Source of the DNA: Hyalangium ruber
GTDB taxonomy: Bacteria > Myxococcota > Myxococcia > Myxococcales > Myxococcaceae
Length of the DNA: 64,000 nt
Reading direction: 5' to 3'
NCBI RefSeq assembly: GCF_034259325.1
Contig: NZ_JAXIVS010000006.1
Location: 372,001 to 436,000, forward strand
The notes beneath the pieces are model-generated. The model searched no databases, had not been told where the DNA came from, and worked only from the letters and a program-made list of their open reading frames with translations. Both the position numbers and the translations under genes were made by a program. Shown here piece by piece: positions 48,001 to 52,904 of the stretch (position 1 is its first letter; every line of letters begins with the position of its first letter).

Positions 48001-50766
48001 ACCGCGGGTGTGGTGACCTTCACGCCTGCGGCCAACTTCAACGGCACCACGACGTTCACGTACACGGTGTCCGACGGCAGCGGTGGCACGGATACGGCCG
48101 TGGTGACCGTGACGGTGACGCCGGTGAACGACCCGCCGACGGCCAACGACGACACCTTCACGGTGGACCCGAACGGCGGGGCGACGGAGCTCGACGTGCT
48201 GGCCAACGACACGATCGCGCCGGACACGGGCGAAACGCTGACGGTGACGGCGGTGACGCAGCCGAGCGAGGGTGGCTCGGTAGCCATCGCCACGGATGGC
48301 TCGGCCGTGGTGTTCACGCCGGTCCCGGGCTTCACCGACCCCGTGACGTTCACGTACACGGTGTCCGACGGCAACGGCGGCACGGACACGGCCACCGTAA
48401 CCGTGAACATGTCCTCGGACACGGAGGATACCGATGGCGACGGTCTGCCTGACGACCTCGAGACGGGGACCGGCACGGATCCGAACGACGACGACACGGA
48501 CAACGATGGCCTGCTGGATGGCAACGAGGACGCCAACCACAACGGTGTCGTCGATGAGGGGGAGACGGATCCGCGCAAGTTCGACACGGACGAGGATGGT
48601 CTCAGCGATGGTCTGGAGCGCGGCCTGGCCCAGCCCGAGGGCGAGGACACCGACCCGGCGATCTTCACGCCGGACGCGGACCCGAGCACGGAGACTGATC
48701 CGCTCGTCGCGGACACCGATGAGGATGGCCTCTCCGATGGGGAGGAGGACAAGAACCACAACGGCCGTGTTGACTCGGGCGAGACGGATCCGAACAACCC
48801 GGACACCGACGGTGGTGGTGCGAATGACGGCATCGAAGTCGACGGCGGCACCGATCCGCTGGATGACACCGATGACTTCATCATTGGTGGTGGCGGCTGC
48901 GCCTCGACGGGGGCCTCCAGCCTCCTGCCGCTGGCGCTGCTGCTCGGCCTGCCGCTGCTGAGGCGGCGTCGGGCCGCCAGCGGCTCCCACCCGGTCTCGC
49001 GGTTCGGGGCCGGGGGGATGCTGGTGCTGCTCGCCGTCTTCCTGGCGGTGCCTGCCCACGCGCAGCCCACGACCAGCCCGGTCTCCCGGAAGATCGACGT
49101 GCAGCAGTACAAGCCGGCTCCTGGCTCCCAGGACCTGCTGGGCCTGCACAGCGCGAAGGTGGGGCAGCACCTGGGCTGGAACGTGGGCGCCTCGGTGAAC
49201 TACGCGACCGATCCGCTCACCGCCACCGACCCGCGCTCGGACGAGGTGTACAAGCTGGTGTCCAGCCAGCTCACGGTCGATCTGCTGGGCGCCATCGCCC
49301 TCTTCGATCGCTTCGAGCTGGGGGTGGGCCTGCCCATCACCTCGCAGTCCGCCGGGACGCCTCCTCCGGGGCTGCCGTTCACGGGTGATGACGTGAGCGG
49401 GACGGGCGTGGGCAACCTGCGCCTGGTGCCCAAGGCCCACCTGTTCTCCTCGGGTGGAGTACACGTGGGCGCGGCGCTGCCCCTGGTCCTGCCCACGGGC
49501 TCGGACTTCCGTGGCGGCGCCTTCACCGTCCAGCCGCGGGTGCTCGGTGAGTGGAACAGCTCCGGCGGCCTGCGCGTGCTGGCCAACCTGGGCCTCAACC
49601 TCCGGCCCAAGGAGCAGCTGCGCAACCTGGTCGTCTCCAACGAGCTCGCCTACGGCGTGGGCGCCGAGGTGCCCTTCAGCCGCCAGCTCGCCGCCGGCGG
49701 CATGCTGGTCGGCGCCATGGGGCTCGGACAGGAGGGCTCCGAGGAGAGTCCGCTGGAGCTGCTGGCCACGGTGAAGTACCGCATCTCGGATGCGCTCTCC
49801 GCGCACCTGGGCGGCGGCCGGGGCCTCAGCAGCGGTTATGGCTCGCCGGGCTTCCGCGCCTTCGCGGGGGTGACCTGGGTGGCTCCGGGAGGAAGCTCCC
49901 AGGCCGCTCCCAAGGTCGAGCCGAAGCCCGAGGCCCCGCCGCAGCCCAAGGCGCCGGTGGACACGGACGGCGATGGGCTCCCGGACGACAAGGACCTCTG
50001 CCCTCAGGAGGCCGAGGACAAGGACGGCTTCGAGGACGAGAACGGCTGTCCCGACCCGGACAATGACAAGGACGGCCTGTTGGACGCGGCGGACGCGTGC
50101 GTGAACGAGCCGGAGACGAAGAACGGCTACGAGGACGCGGACGGCTGCCCCGACACGGTCCCGGACACGGACGGTGATGGGCTCACGGACGACAAGGACC
50201 GCTGCCCGCGCGAGCCCGAGGACAAGGATGGCTTCGAGGACGAGGACGGTTGCGCCGATCCGGACAACGACCGGGACGGTGTCGCCGACGCGGCCGACAA
50301 GTGCCCCAACGAGCCGGAGACCATCAACGGCGTGAAGGACGAGGACGGCTGCCCGGACAAGGGCAAGGTGAAGGTGCTCGTCGAGGGCGAGAAGGTCGTC
50401 ATCCTCGAGAAGGTCTTCTTCGCCAACAGCAAGGCCACCATCCTCCCGAAGTCCTTCCCCCTGCTGAAGCAGGTGGCGCAGGTGCTGCGCGCCAACCCGC
50501 AGATCGAGAAGCTGCGGGTGGAGGGGCACACCGACGACAAGGGCGATGACGGGCAGAACCTGACCCTCTCCAAGAGCCGCGCGGAGGCCGTGCGCGAGCG
50601 CCTCATCCTGGAGGGCATCGAGGCGGACCGCCTGGAGGCGGTGGGCTTCGGCGAGGCCCGCCCGATCGCCAGCAACAAGACCGCCAAGGGCCGCGAGGAC
50701 AACCGCCGCGTCGAGTTCTCCGTCACCAAGATCAAGGCCAAGGAGGTCGAGGTCGAGCAGCCCTGA
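36022..50766 (+). CDS. Giant tandem-95 repeat surface protein with MYXO-CTERM tail, in frame with an OmpA-family protein
   Basis: One open frame of 4914 residues lies between ftsA and ftsZ. ATG 36022 gives a lipoprotein-like signal (LGIAC, Cys30), then a DUF11-like domain (about 77-196), a cadherin-like domain (about 200-335), 40 repeats of about 95 residues (339-4129), Asp-rich calcium-type repeats (about 4134-4290) and a MYXO-CTERM tail (GGGGC, Cys4293, hydrophobic stretch, RRRR ending 4317). With no stop, a second signal peptide begins at Met4333 (cleavage after AHA), followed by a beta-barrel-like region, thrombospondin type-3 repeats and an OmpA peptidoglycan-binding domain (GHTDDKG, NRRVEF). 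The first half is probably a surface adhesin or recognition protein, the second an outer-membrane protein anchored to the wall. They could be one precursor, or two genes whose stop was lost. A TTG five codons upstream (36007) is an alternative start. Neither start has a clear ribosome site. Confidence 0.85.
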   Translation: MTVSLTSPLRSTHRRVLASVLLLGVLGIACGQEPQNPGAAAEQQEAQPAARADTLKGAWLVAPDKNVAWMVAPDANLQLEITESADPIVEGANVTYSLNIVNLGPNAATSPSVAVNLPAGSFFGNVDAGGWNCSTPGNIYVWTCTLSSLAVNVPQLIKFTMQAPFQDDVLLSMNATISSQTTDPIPGNNTDAEETVVGANDAPVNTSPMTQSTPEDVPIIFSTANGNRVFTADPDVFNRKLRTTVQITGGTARGTLTLSRTTGLTFLNGDGTNDPSQQFEATLADTNAALEGMRFTPAQDYYGNTSMVFSVLDLGNSGLGGVKTATRFTEINVTPNVPDPPNANDDTFAVPGEAVNYPLDVLANDTYLPDPPEPLAVTAVTQPANGTVTFTATGVLFTPAPGFRGPTTFTYTITDSTNLTDTATVTVTVGSPNNPPTATDDAFTVAEDSPATPFNVLANDTFAPDTGETLTVTAVTQPANGSVTFTPANVSFTPAPNFTGTTTFTYTISDGRGGTATATVTVTVTNVNDPPVATNDTFTVAEDSGATVLNVLANDSFAPDPSETLTVTAVTQPANGTVTLTGGVVSFSPAPEFSGTTSFTYTISDGNGGTATATVTVTVTPVNDPPVANPDNYTVAEDSPATPFNVLANDTTGPETGETLSITGVTQPANGTVTFTATNVSFTPAPNFFGTTTFTYTLADNHGATAPGTVTVTVTPVNDPPDAVNDTFTVGANSGATVLDVLANDSFAPDSGETLTVTAVTQPANASVTLTGGVVRFTPNAGFRGNTNFTYTISDGNGGTDTATVVVSVSNNPPVANADTLTVAEDSGNTPLDVLANDSTAPDVGETLSITAVTQPANGTVIFTPSSLTFRPALNFNGTTTFTYTVSDGSGGTATATVTVTVTPVNDPPDAQNDSFSVPRNSGATPLNVLANDTSAPDGPETLTVTAVTQPANGTVTFTPTGVSFTPAANFTGTTTFTYTISDGNGGTDTATVTMTVTTVNAPPEANDDSFTVAEDSGQTTFNVLANDTTGPDAGETLTISAVTQPANGTVTFTGINVRFTPTANFNGTTAFTYTISDGNGGTDTANVTVTVTPVNDPPDAVNDAFTVNEDSGATVLDVLANDSTAPDTGETLTVTAVTQPANGTVTLTGGVVRFTPADGYSGTTNFNYTVSDGTSTDTATVTVTVTPVNDPPTANNDNFTVAEDSTATTLNVLANDSSAPDTGETLTVTAVTQPANGTVTFTASNVSFTPTANFHGTTTFTYTISDGNGGTATATVTVTVTSVNDAPDAVNDTFSVAEDSGATVLAVLTNDTISPDTGETLTVTAVTQPANGSVTLTGGVVRFTPALNFNGTTTFTYTISDGNGGTDTATVTVTVTPVNDAPDAVNDIFTVAENSPATPFNVLANDTTAPDTGETLTITEVTQPANGTVTFTATNVSFTPEASFSGTTTFTYTVSDGNGGTDTATVTVTVTPVNDPPTANDDSYTVAEDSGTTTFDVLVNDSTEPDVGETLTITAVTQPANGSVVFNAANVRFTPAANFHGTTSFTYTVSDGTSTDTATVTVSVTPVNDPPDAVNDAFTVGEDSAATMLDVLANDTSAPDTGETLTVTQVTQPADGTVTFTADGVTFTPNANFNGTTSFTYRIVDGNGGTDTATVTVTVTPVNDPPDAVNDTRTVAEDSAPTVVNVLANDTSAPDVGETLTVTAVTQPANGTVTLTGGVVSFQPAPNFNGTTSFTYTISDGNGGTDTATVTVTVTPVNDPPDAVDDSYSVLEDSPATTFNVLANDSIAPDTGETLTITSVTQPANGSASFTGTTVSFTPAPGFTGITTFTYTVSDGHGGTDTATVTVDVGNENDPPDALDDTYTVAEDSGETTFAVLNNDTTAPDTGETLTIIAVTQPANGTVTFTGTNVSFTPAANFNGTTTFTYTVSDGNGGTDTAQVTVTVTPVNDPPEANDDSFSVAEDSAATVLNVLANDTTGPETTETLTVTAVTQPANGTVTFTAFNVSFTPTANFAGTTTFTYTVSDGTNTDTATVTVTVTPVNDPPDAVNDTFTVAESSGATPLTVLANDSIAPDMGETLTITSVTQPTHATVTITGSTITFTPAPSYFGIVTFTYTVSDGNGGSDTATVTVTVTPVNDPPTANDDSFTVAEDSVDVVLNVLANDSTAPDTGETLTITAVSTPANGTVTFTANAVRFTPTANFNGTTTFTYTVSDGNGGTDTATVTVTVTPVNDLPTANDDSFSVAEDSGATSFDVLANDTTVPDTGETLTITSVTQPASGTVTITGATLSFTPAPNFNGTVTFTYAVSDGNVGTDTATVTVTVTPENDAPTADDDSFTVAEDSGATSLNVLLNDTTAPDTGETLIITAVTQPANGTVTFTDTSVVFTPAPNFFGTAFFSYTVSDGTSTDTATVTVTVTPENDAPNANNDSFTVAQDSGATVLDVLANDTAAPDVGETLIVTAVTQSANGTVTFTGSNVSFTPAAGFNGPTTFTYTISDGNGGSDTATVTVLVGSSNNAPTANNDSYTVDEDSGATALDVLANDSTAPDTGETLSITAVTQPLNGTVTFTASTLSFTPAANFNGTVTFTYTVSDGNGGSDTAQVTVTVRPVNDAPTANDDSFSVAEDSVATVLNVLGNDSVVPDTGETLTVTAVTQPANGTVTLASGVVRFAPAANFNGTTTFTYTVSDGNGGTATATVTVTVTPVNDAPTAINDTFVVAEDSPATPFNVLANDSTAPDTGETLTITAVTQPANGVVTFTGTNVSFTPAPNFNGSTTFTYTVSDGNGGTATATVGVTVTPVNDPPTATDDTFTVAVNSGATVLDVLINDTIAPDTGETLTVTAVTQPANGTVTLTGGLVRFTPNTGFTGSTTFTYTISDGNGGTATATVTVTISGTNNPPVANDDSFTVAEDSTVTEFDVLANDTTTPDTGETLTITAVTQPTGGTVTFTGTNVSFTPTANFSGTTTFTYTVSDGNGGTDSAVVTVTVTPVNDAPTANDDSYTVDEDSTPTVLDVLANDTIAPDTGETLTVLSVTQPANGTVTLTGGLVRFAPAANFFGTATFTYRISDGNGGEDEATVTVTVTPTNDAPNAVDDVLTVSEDRPPTVVNVLGNDTAAPDVGETLTVVAVTQPANGTVTLIGGVVRFTPAPNFFGTTSFTYTISDGNGGTDTATVTVTVTPVADPPNANDDSFTVAVNSVGNVLDVLVNDTIAPDVGETLTVTAVSQPANGTVTLVGGVVRFTPNAGFAGTTTFTYTISDGSEFTDTATVTVTVSGTNNPPHANDDSFTVAENSPATVLDVLANDTTTPDVGETLTVVAVTQPTGGTVTLTGGVVRFTPNPGFSGITTFSYTVSDGNGGTDSATVTVNVTGDNDPPVANDDNYTVAEDSLATTFNVLVNDTTAPDVGETLTITGVTQPANGTVTFTGTNVSFRPAANFNGTTTFTYTVSDGNGLEDSAVVTVTVTPVNDAPTANDDTFTVAVNSGATVLDVLLNDTIAPDTGETLTVTAVTQPAGGTVTLTGGVVRFTPNTGFSGPTTFTYTVSDGNGGTDVATVTVNVTGSNNPPVANDDSYTVAEDSPATTFEVLANDTTPDVGETLTIIAVTQPANGTVTFTGTNVRFTPAANFNGTTTFTYTVSDGNGLEDSAVVTVTVTPVNDAPVANDDTFTVAEDSAATVLDVLANDTFAPDTGETLTVTEVTQPAEGGTVTLTADEVSFTPAANYSGTVTFTYTVSDGNGLEDTAEVTVTVTEVNDNPDAVDDAFTVAENSSATVLDVLANDTFAPDTGETLTVTAVTQPANGTVTLTAGVVRFTPATDFVGTTTFTYTISDGRGGTDTATVTVNVTGDGNLPPVANDDSFTVAENSGPTVLDVLANDTTPDVGETLTVTAVSQPANGTVTLTAGVVRFTPATDFVGTTTFTYTLSDGRGGTDTATVTVTVIDGDGPPAANDDSFTVAEDSGPTVLDVLANDTAPDAGETLTVTAVTQPANGTVTLTAGVVTFTPAANFNGTTTFTYTVSDGSGGTDTAVVTVTVTPVNDPPTANDDTFTVDPNGGATELDVLANDTIAPDTGETLTVTAVTQPSEGGSVAIATDGSAVVFTPVPGFTDPVTFTYTVSDGNGGTDTATVTVNMSSDTEDTDGDGLPDDLETGTGTDPNDDDTDNDGLLDGNEDANHNGVVDEGETDPRKFDTDEDGLSDGLERGLAQPEGEDTDPAIFTPDADPSTETDPLVADTDEDGLSDGEEDKNHNGRVDSGETDPNNPDTDGGGANDGIEVDGGTDPLDDTDDFIIGGGGCASTGASSLLPLALLLGLPLLRRRRAASGSHPVSRFGAGGMLVLLAVFLAVPAHAQPTTSPVSRKIDVQQYKPAPGSQDLLGLHSAKVGQHLGWNVGASVNYATDPLTATDPRSDEVYKLVSSQLTVDLLGAIALFDRFELGVGLPITSQSAGTPPPGLPFTGDDVSGTGVGNLRLVPKAHLFSSGGVHVGAALPLVLPTGSDFRGGAFTVQPRVLGEWNSSGGLRVLANLGLNLRPKEQLRNLVVSNELAYGVGAEVPFSRQLAAGGMLVGAMGLGQEGSEESPLELLATVKYRISDALSAHLGGGRGLSSGYGSPGFRAFAGVTWVAPGGSSQAAPKVEPKPEAPPQPKAPVDTDGDGLPDDKDLCPQEAEDKDGFEDENGCPDPDNDKDGLLDAADACVNEPETKNGYEDADGCPDTVPDTDGDGLTDDKDRCPREPEDKDGFEDEDGCADPDNDRDGVADAADKCPNEPETINGVKDEDGCPDKGKVKVLVEGEKVVILEKVFFANSKATILPKSFPLLKQVAQVLRANPQIEKLRVEGHTDDKGDDGQNLTLSKSRAEAVRERLILEGIEADRLEAVGFGEARPIASNKTAKGREDNRRVEFSVTKIKAKEVEVEQP
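37036..48410 (+). repeat. Array of 40 tandem repeats, about 284 bp each
   Basis: I split the translation at each (D/N)xPxAxxD boundary and counted 40 units. A typical unit runs PPxANDDxFTVAEDS, then xVLANDTxAPDTGETL, VTQPANGTVT, a strand, FTPxANFNGTTTFTYT, SDGNGGTDTATVTVTV. This is the tandem-95/cadherin-like Big_9-type repeat known from giant bacterial adhesins. Conserved Asp/Asn clusters suggest calcium binding between units. Units differ in a few positions but share long identical DNA stretches, so copy number may change by recombination and may be mis-assembled from short reads. Confidence 0.92.
47401..47830 (+). repeat. Nearly identical neighbouring repeat units (37 and 38)
   Basis: The second halves of units 37 and 38 (from CAGCCTGCCAATGG near 47408 and 47691) match almost base for base over about 140 bp, including rare choices such as TTGACGGCGGGC and CCGAGGCGGC. 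They look like the most recent duplication in the array. Confidence 0.75.
48886..48972 (+). other. MYXO-CTERM sorting signal inside the giant frame
   Basis: Four Gly, Cys4293, STGAS, a hydrophobic segment of about 17 residues and an RRRR cluster match the C-terminal sorting signal of myxobacteria, normally found at the very end of a protein and processed by a myxosortase. Here it is followed by 15 more codons and then a new signal peptide instead of a stop. Confidence 0.85.
49018..50766 (+). other. OmpA-family module with its own signal peptide (possible separate gene)
   Basis: From ATG 49018 the frame encodes 582 residues that would form a complete OmpA-type protein: signal peptide cleaved after PAHA, a beta-strand-rich region of about 270 residues, four or so thrombospondin type-3 calcium repeats (DTDGDGLPDDKDLCP and relatives, about 49960-50370), and a C-terminal OmpA domain. 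Only a weak G-rich stretch precedes the ATG, so independent initiation is possible but not clear. Without experiments it cannot be said whether it is made alone, from the long precursor, or both. Confidence 0.75.
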
Positions 50767-51130
50767 TGGACTCAGCTCACAGGGGAATGTCAGACCCCTG
50801 ACCGAGACTGTCTTCGCCGACCGCCCTGCGGTTCGCGCTTCGGGGTGGATCTCCGGGGCGCTGCCGTCAGGGCGGTCGCGTTCCGGGGGCAGGGCAGGTG
50901 TCGCGCCGGGCTGAGATGAAGTCGCGATCCTGAGTCAAGATGGCGCGTGGGATCTCCGCGCCATACGGAGCAGATGTTCAGGTCGCGCGTAAGTCCCTGT
51001 CAGGACTCGGGGCTACAACGTCGTGCTACAGGCGAGTAGCGGAATACTTGCCAAAGATCCCGACTTGCTGATGATTGGTGGCCTTGGCGAACGCGTGCGG
51101 CGGTGCGCGCTTTCCGCCGAAAGGATCACC
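50767..51130 (+). promoter_or_regulatory. ftsZ upstream region with hairpin
   Basis: This 364-bp stretch has no gene. A perfect 11-bp inverted repeat, CGACCGCCCTG (50818-50828) and CAGGGCGGTCG (50868-50878), encloses 39 bases; it lacks a T tract, so it is a weak terminator or a structured leader. Since ftsA transcription stops at 35873, ftsZ needs a promoter here or read-through from the giant gene. A weak candidate is TTGCCA (51048) with GATGAT (51070), 16 bp apart. Confidence 0.45.
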
Positions 51131-52357
51131 ATGGACCAGTTCGAGCAGAACAAGCAGGCCGCGAAGATCCGTGTTGTTGGCGTGGGCGGGGCGGGGTGCA
51201 ACGCGGTCAACACGATGATCATGGCCAAGCTGGAACGGGTCGACTTCATCGCCGCCAACACCGACGTCCAGGCGCTGGCCGCCAACAACGCTCCGACGCG
51301 GCTGCAGCTCGGACAGACGCTGACCAAGGGCCTGGGCGCGGGCGCCAACCCGGAGATGGGTCGCGAGGCCGCCCTGGAGTCCAAGGAGCAGATCGCCGCC
51401 GTGCTCGAGGGCGCGGACATGGTGTTCGTCACCGCCGGTATGGGCGGTGGCACCGGCACGGGGGCCGCCCCCATCATCGCCGACATCGCCAAGAGCCTGG
51501 GTTGCCTCACGGTGGGCGTGGTGACCAAGCCCTTCCTGTTCGAGGGCAACAAGCGCCGCAAGCAGGCCGAGCAGGGCCTCGTGGAGCTCAAGGCCGCGGT
51601 GGACACCCTCATCACCATCCCCAACCAGCGGCTGCTGACGCTCTCCACCGAGCCCATGCCGCTCCTGGAGACGTTCAAGCGCGCCGATGAGGTGCTGCTC
51701 AACGCCGTTCAGGGCATCTCGGACCTCATCCAGTACCACGGCTACATCAACGTGGACTTCGCGGATGTGAAGACCATCATGAGCGACAAGGGCCTGGCGC
51801 TCATGGGCACCGGCCGCTCCTCGGGCAACCAGCGCGCGCTCAACGCCATGCAGCAGGCCATCTCCAGCCCGCTGCTGGAGGACATCTCCATCGACGGCGC
51901 CACCGGCCTGCTCATCAATATTACTGGCGGCCGCGACATGACCCTGCAGGAGGTCAACGAGGCCCTCACGCTGGTGCATGACGCCGCCGACGGCGAGGCG
52001 GAGATCATCTTCGGCTCGCTCATCGACGAGGACATCAAGGACGAGGTGAAGATCACCATCATCGCCACGGGCTTCGTCCACCGCGAGGCGGCGCGTCAGC
52101 AGGCCCGTTCGGTGGCGGTAACGCCCACGCCGGTGCCGCTCGTCACCCGCCCGGCGCCCTCGGTGCTCAGCGCCGCCCGCGAGGAAGTGGCCAGCCTGGT
52201 CCCCGCCAAGGCCGGCAGCCGCTCCATGTCCTCCACGGAGAACAAGGCCCTCAGCACCCGCACGGCGGTGGTGAAGGACGCGGCGCTGCCGCTGGACGAG
52301 GATCAGTTCGACATCCCCACCTTCCTGCGTCGGCAGGGGCAGACGGAGATGCCGTAA
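51131..52357 (+). CDS. ftsZ: FtsZ, tubulin-like division GTPase
   Basis: A 408-residue protein forming the cytokinetic ring. It contains [13 protein letters not shown], the GTP-binding signature [10 protein letters not shown], the T7-loop region NVDFADV, a linker of about 60 residues, and the C-terminal peptide [10 protein letters not shown] that binds FtsA and other partners. ATG 51131 follows AAGGAT at 7 bases; the 36-codon upstream extension lacks family similarity and was rejected. Unlike in most bacteria it is not next to ftsA, and no terminator follows; the downstream gene converges with 15 bases between stops. Confidence 0.96.
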   Translation: MDQFEQNKQAAKIRVVGVGGAGCNAVNTMIMAKLERVDFIAANTDVQALAANNAPTRLQLGQTLTKGLGAGANPEMGREAALESKEQIAAVLEGADMVFVTAGMGGGTGTGAAPIIADIAKSLGCLTVGVVTKPFLFEGNKRRKQAEQGLVELKAAVDTLITIPNQRLLTLSTEPMPLLETFKRADEVLLNAVQGISDLIQYHGYINVDFADVKTIMSDKGLALMGTGRSSGNQRALNAMQQAISSPLLEDISIDGATGLLINITGGRDMTLQEVNEALTLVHDAADGEAEIIFGSLIDEDIKDEVKITIIATGFVHREAARQQARSVAVTPTPVPLVTRPAPSVLSAAREEVASLVPAKAGSRSMSSTENKALSTRTAVVKDAALPLDEDQFDIPTFLRRQGQTEMP

Positions 52358-52372
52358 GGGAGTAGGGCTGCG

Positions 52373-52759
52373 CTAGCCGCGGGGGAGGCGGGCCACGCTC
52401 GCCTCATCCCGGCCGGAGAGCGCGTCACTGCGCGAGAAGAGGGTGTCGAGCTCCTCGTACACCTCTTCGATGCGCTCGGGCAGGCGCGGGGGAGGCACCA
52501 CGCCCTCACCGGCCAGCAGGTCCACCAGGGTGGTGGCGCGCTGCAGCAACTGCCGCGCCTTGAGCAGGGCTCGGCCCATCTGCGTGCCTTGCGGCGAGAA
52601 GAGCGTACCGCCCTGGTAGAGAGTCTCCAGCGCCACGCGGTTGGCCGCCATGCGGTCCGCCAGCCGAGCGCGGTACAGCTCCAGCCGCCGCTCGCGCCGA
52701 GCACCCAGGAGATCCAGCACCGTTCCCGCACCTGTGTCGTTCTGCTTCACGGGGCGCAA
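52373..52759 (-). CDS. Small helical protein, hypothetical
   Basis: A 128-residue soluble protein, charged and leucine-rich (RRERRLELYRARLADRMAANR), predicted largely helical, perhaps with a coiled coil. No family recognised. It starts at TTG 52759 or a GTG at 52750; neither has a clear ribosome site. Downstream it converges on ftsZ. It is long for a random frame in this composition and its codon third positions are GC-rich, but confidence remains moderate. Confidence 0.5.
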   Translation of the reverse strand: MRPVKQNDTGAGTVLDLLGARRERRLELYRARLADRMAANRVALETLYQGGTLFSPQGTQMGRALLKARQLLQRATTLVDLLAGEGVVPPPRLPERIEEVYEELDTLFSRSDALSGRDEASVARLPRG

Positions 52760-52904
52760 GGTACGCCAGGGCCGAGGGCCGCCGCAACGGTGCGACGGAG
52801 CTGTGCGGGCCTGTACGAAGGTGTGACGAGCCCTCGCCTGCTCGCTTGTCAGGCCTGGGGGCGGGGATTAGGTTGGCCGGCCTTCCGAGCCCAGGGTGCC
52901 AGCC

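Noticed and set aside
40672-50529. A 3285-codon open frame on the minus strand across the repeat gene
   Set aside because: It is a shadow of the repeat array: the plus strand has ACGGTG-type codon periodicity that removes stops in another frame. The translation is a monotonous Arg/His-rich sequence (HRHRRRVR) without domains, signal or ribosome site.
36022-50766. Considering the giant gene as a phage, transposon or genomic-island insertion
   Set aside because: No integrase, transposase, tRNA or direct-repeat boundary was found around 35808-36022 or 50767-51130, and GC content and codon choice look like the neighbours.
50767-51130. A small gene or RNA between the giant gene and ftsZ
   Set aside because: No open frame with a ribosome site, and no known riboswitch or small-RNA motif was recognised; only the hairpin and weak promoter-like boxes are visible.
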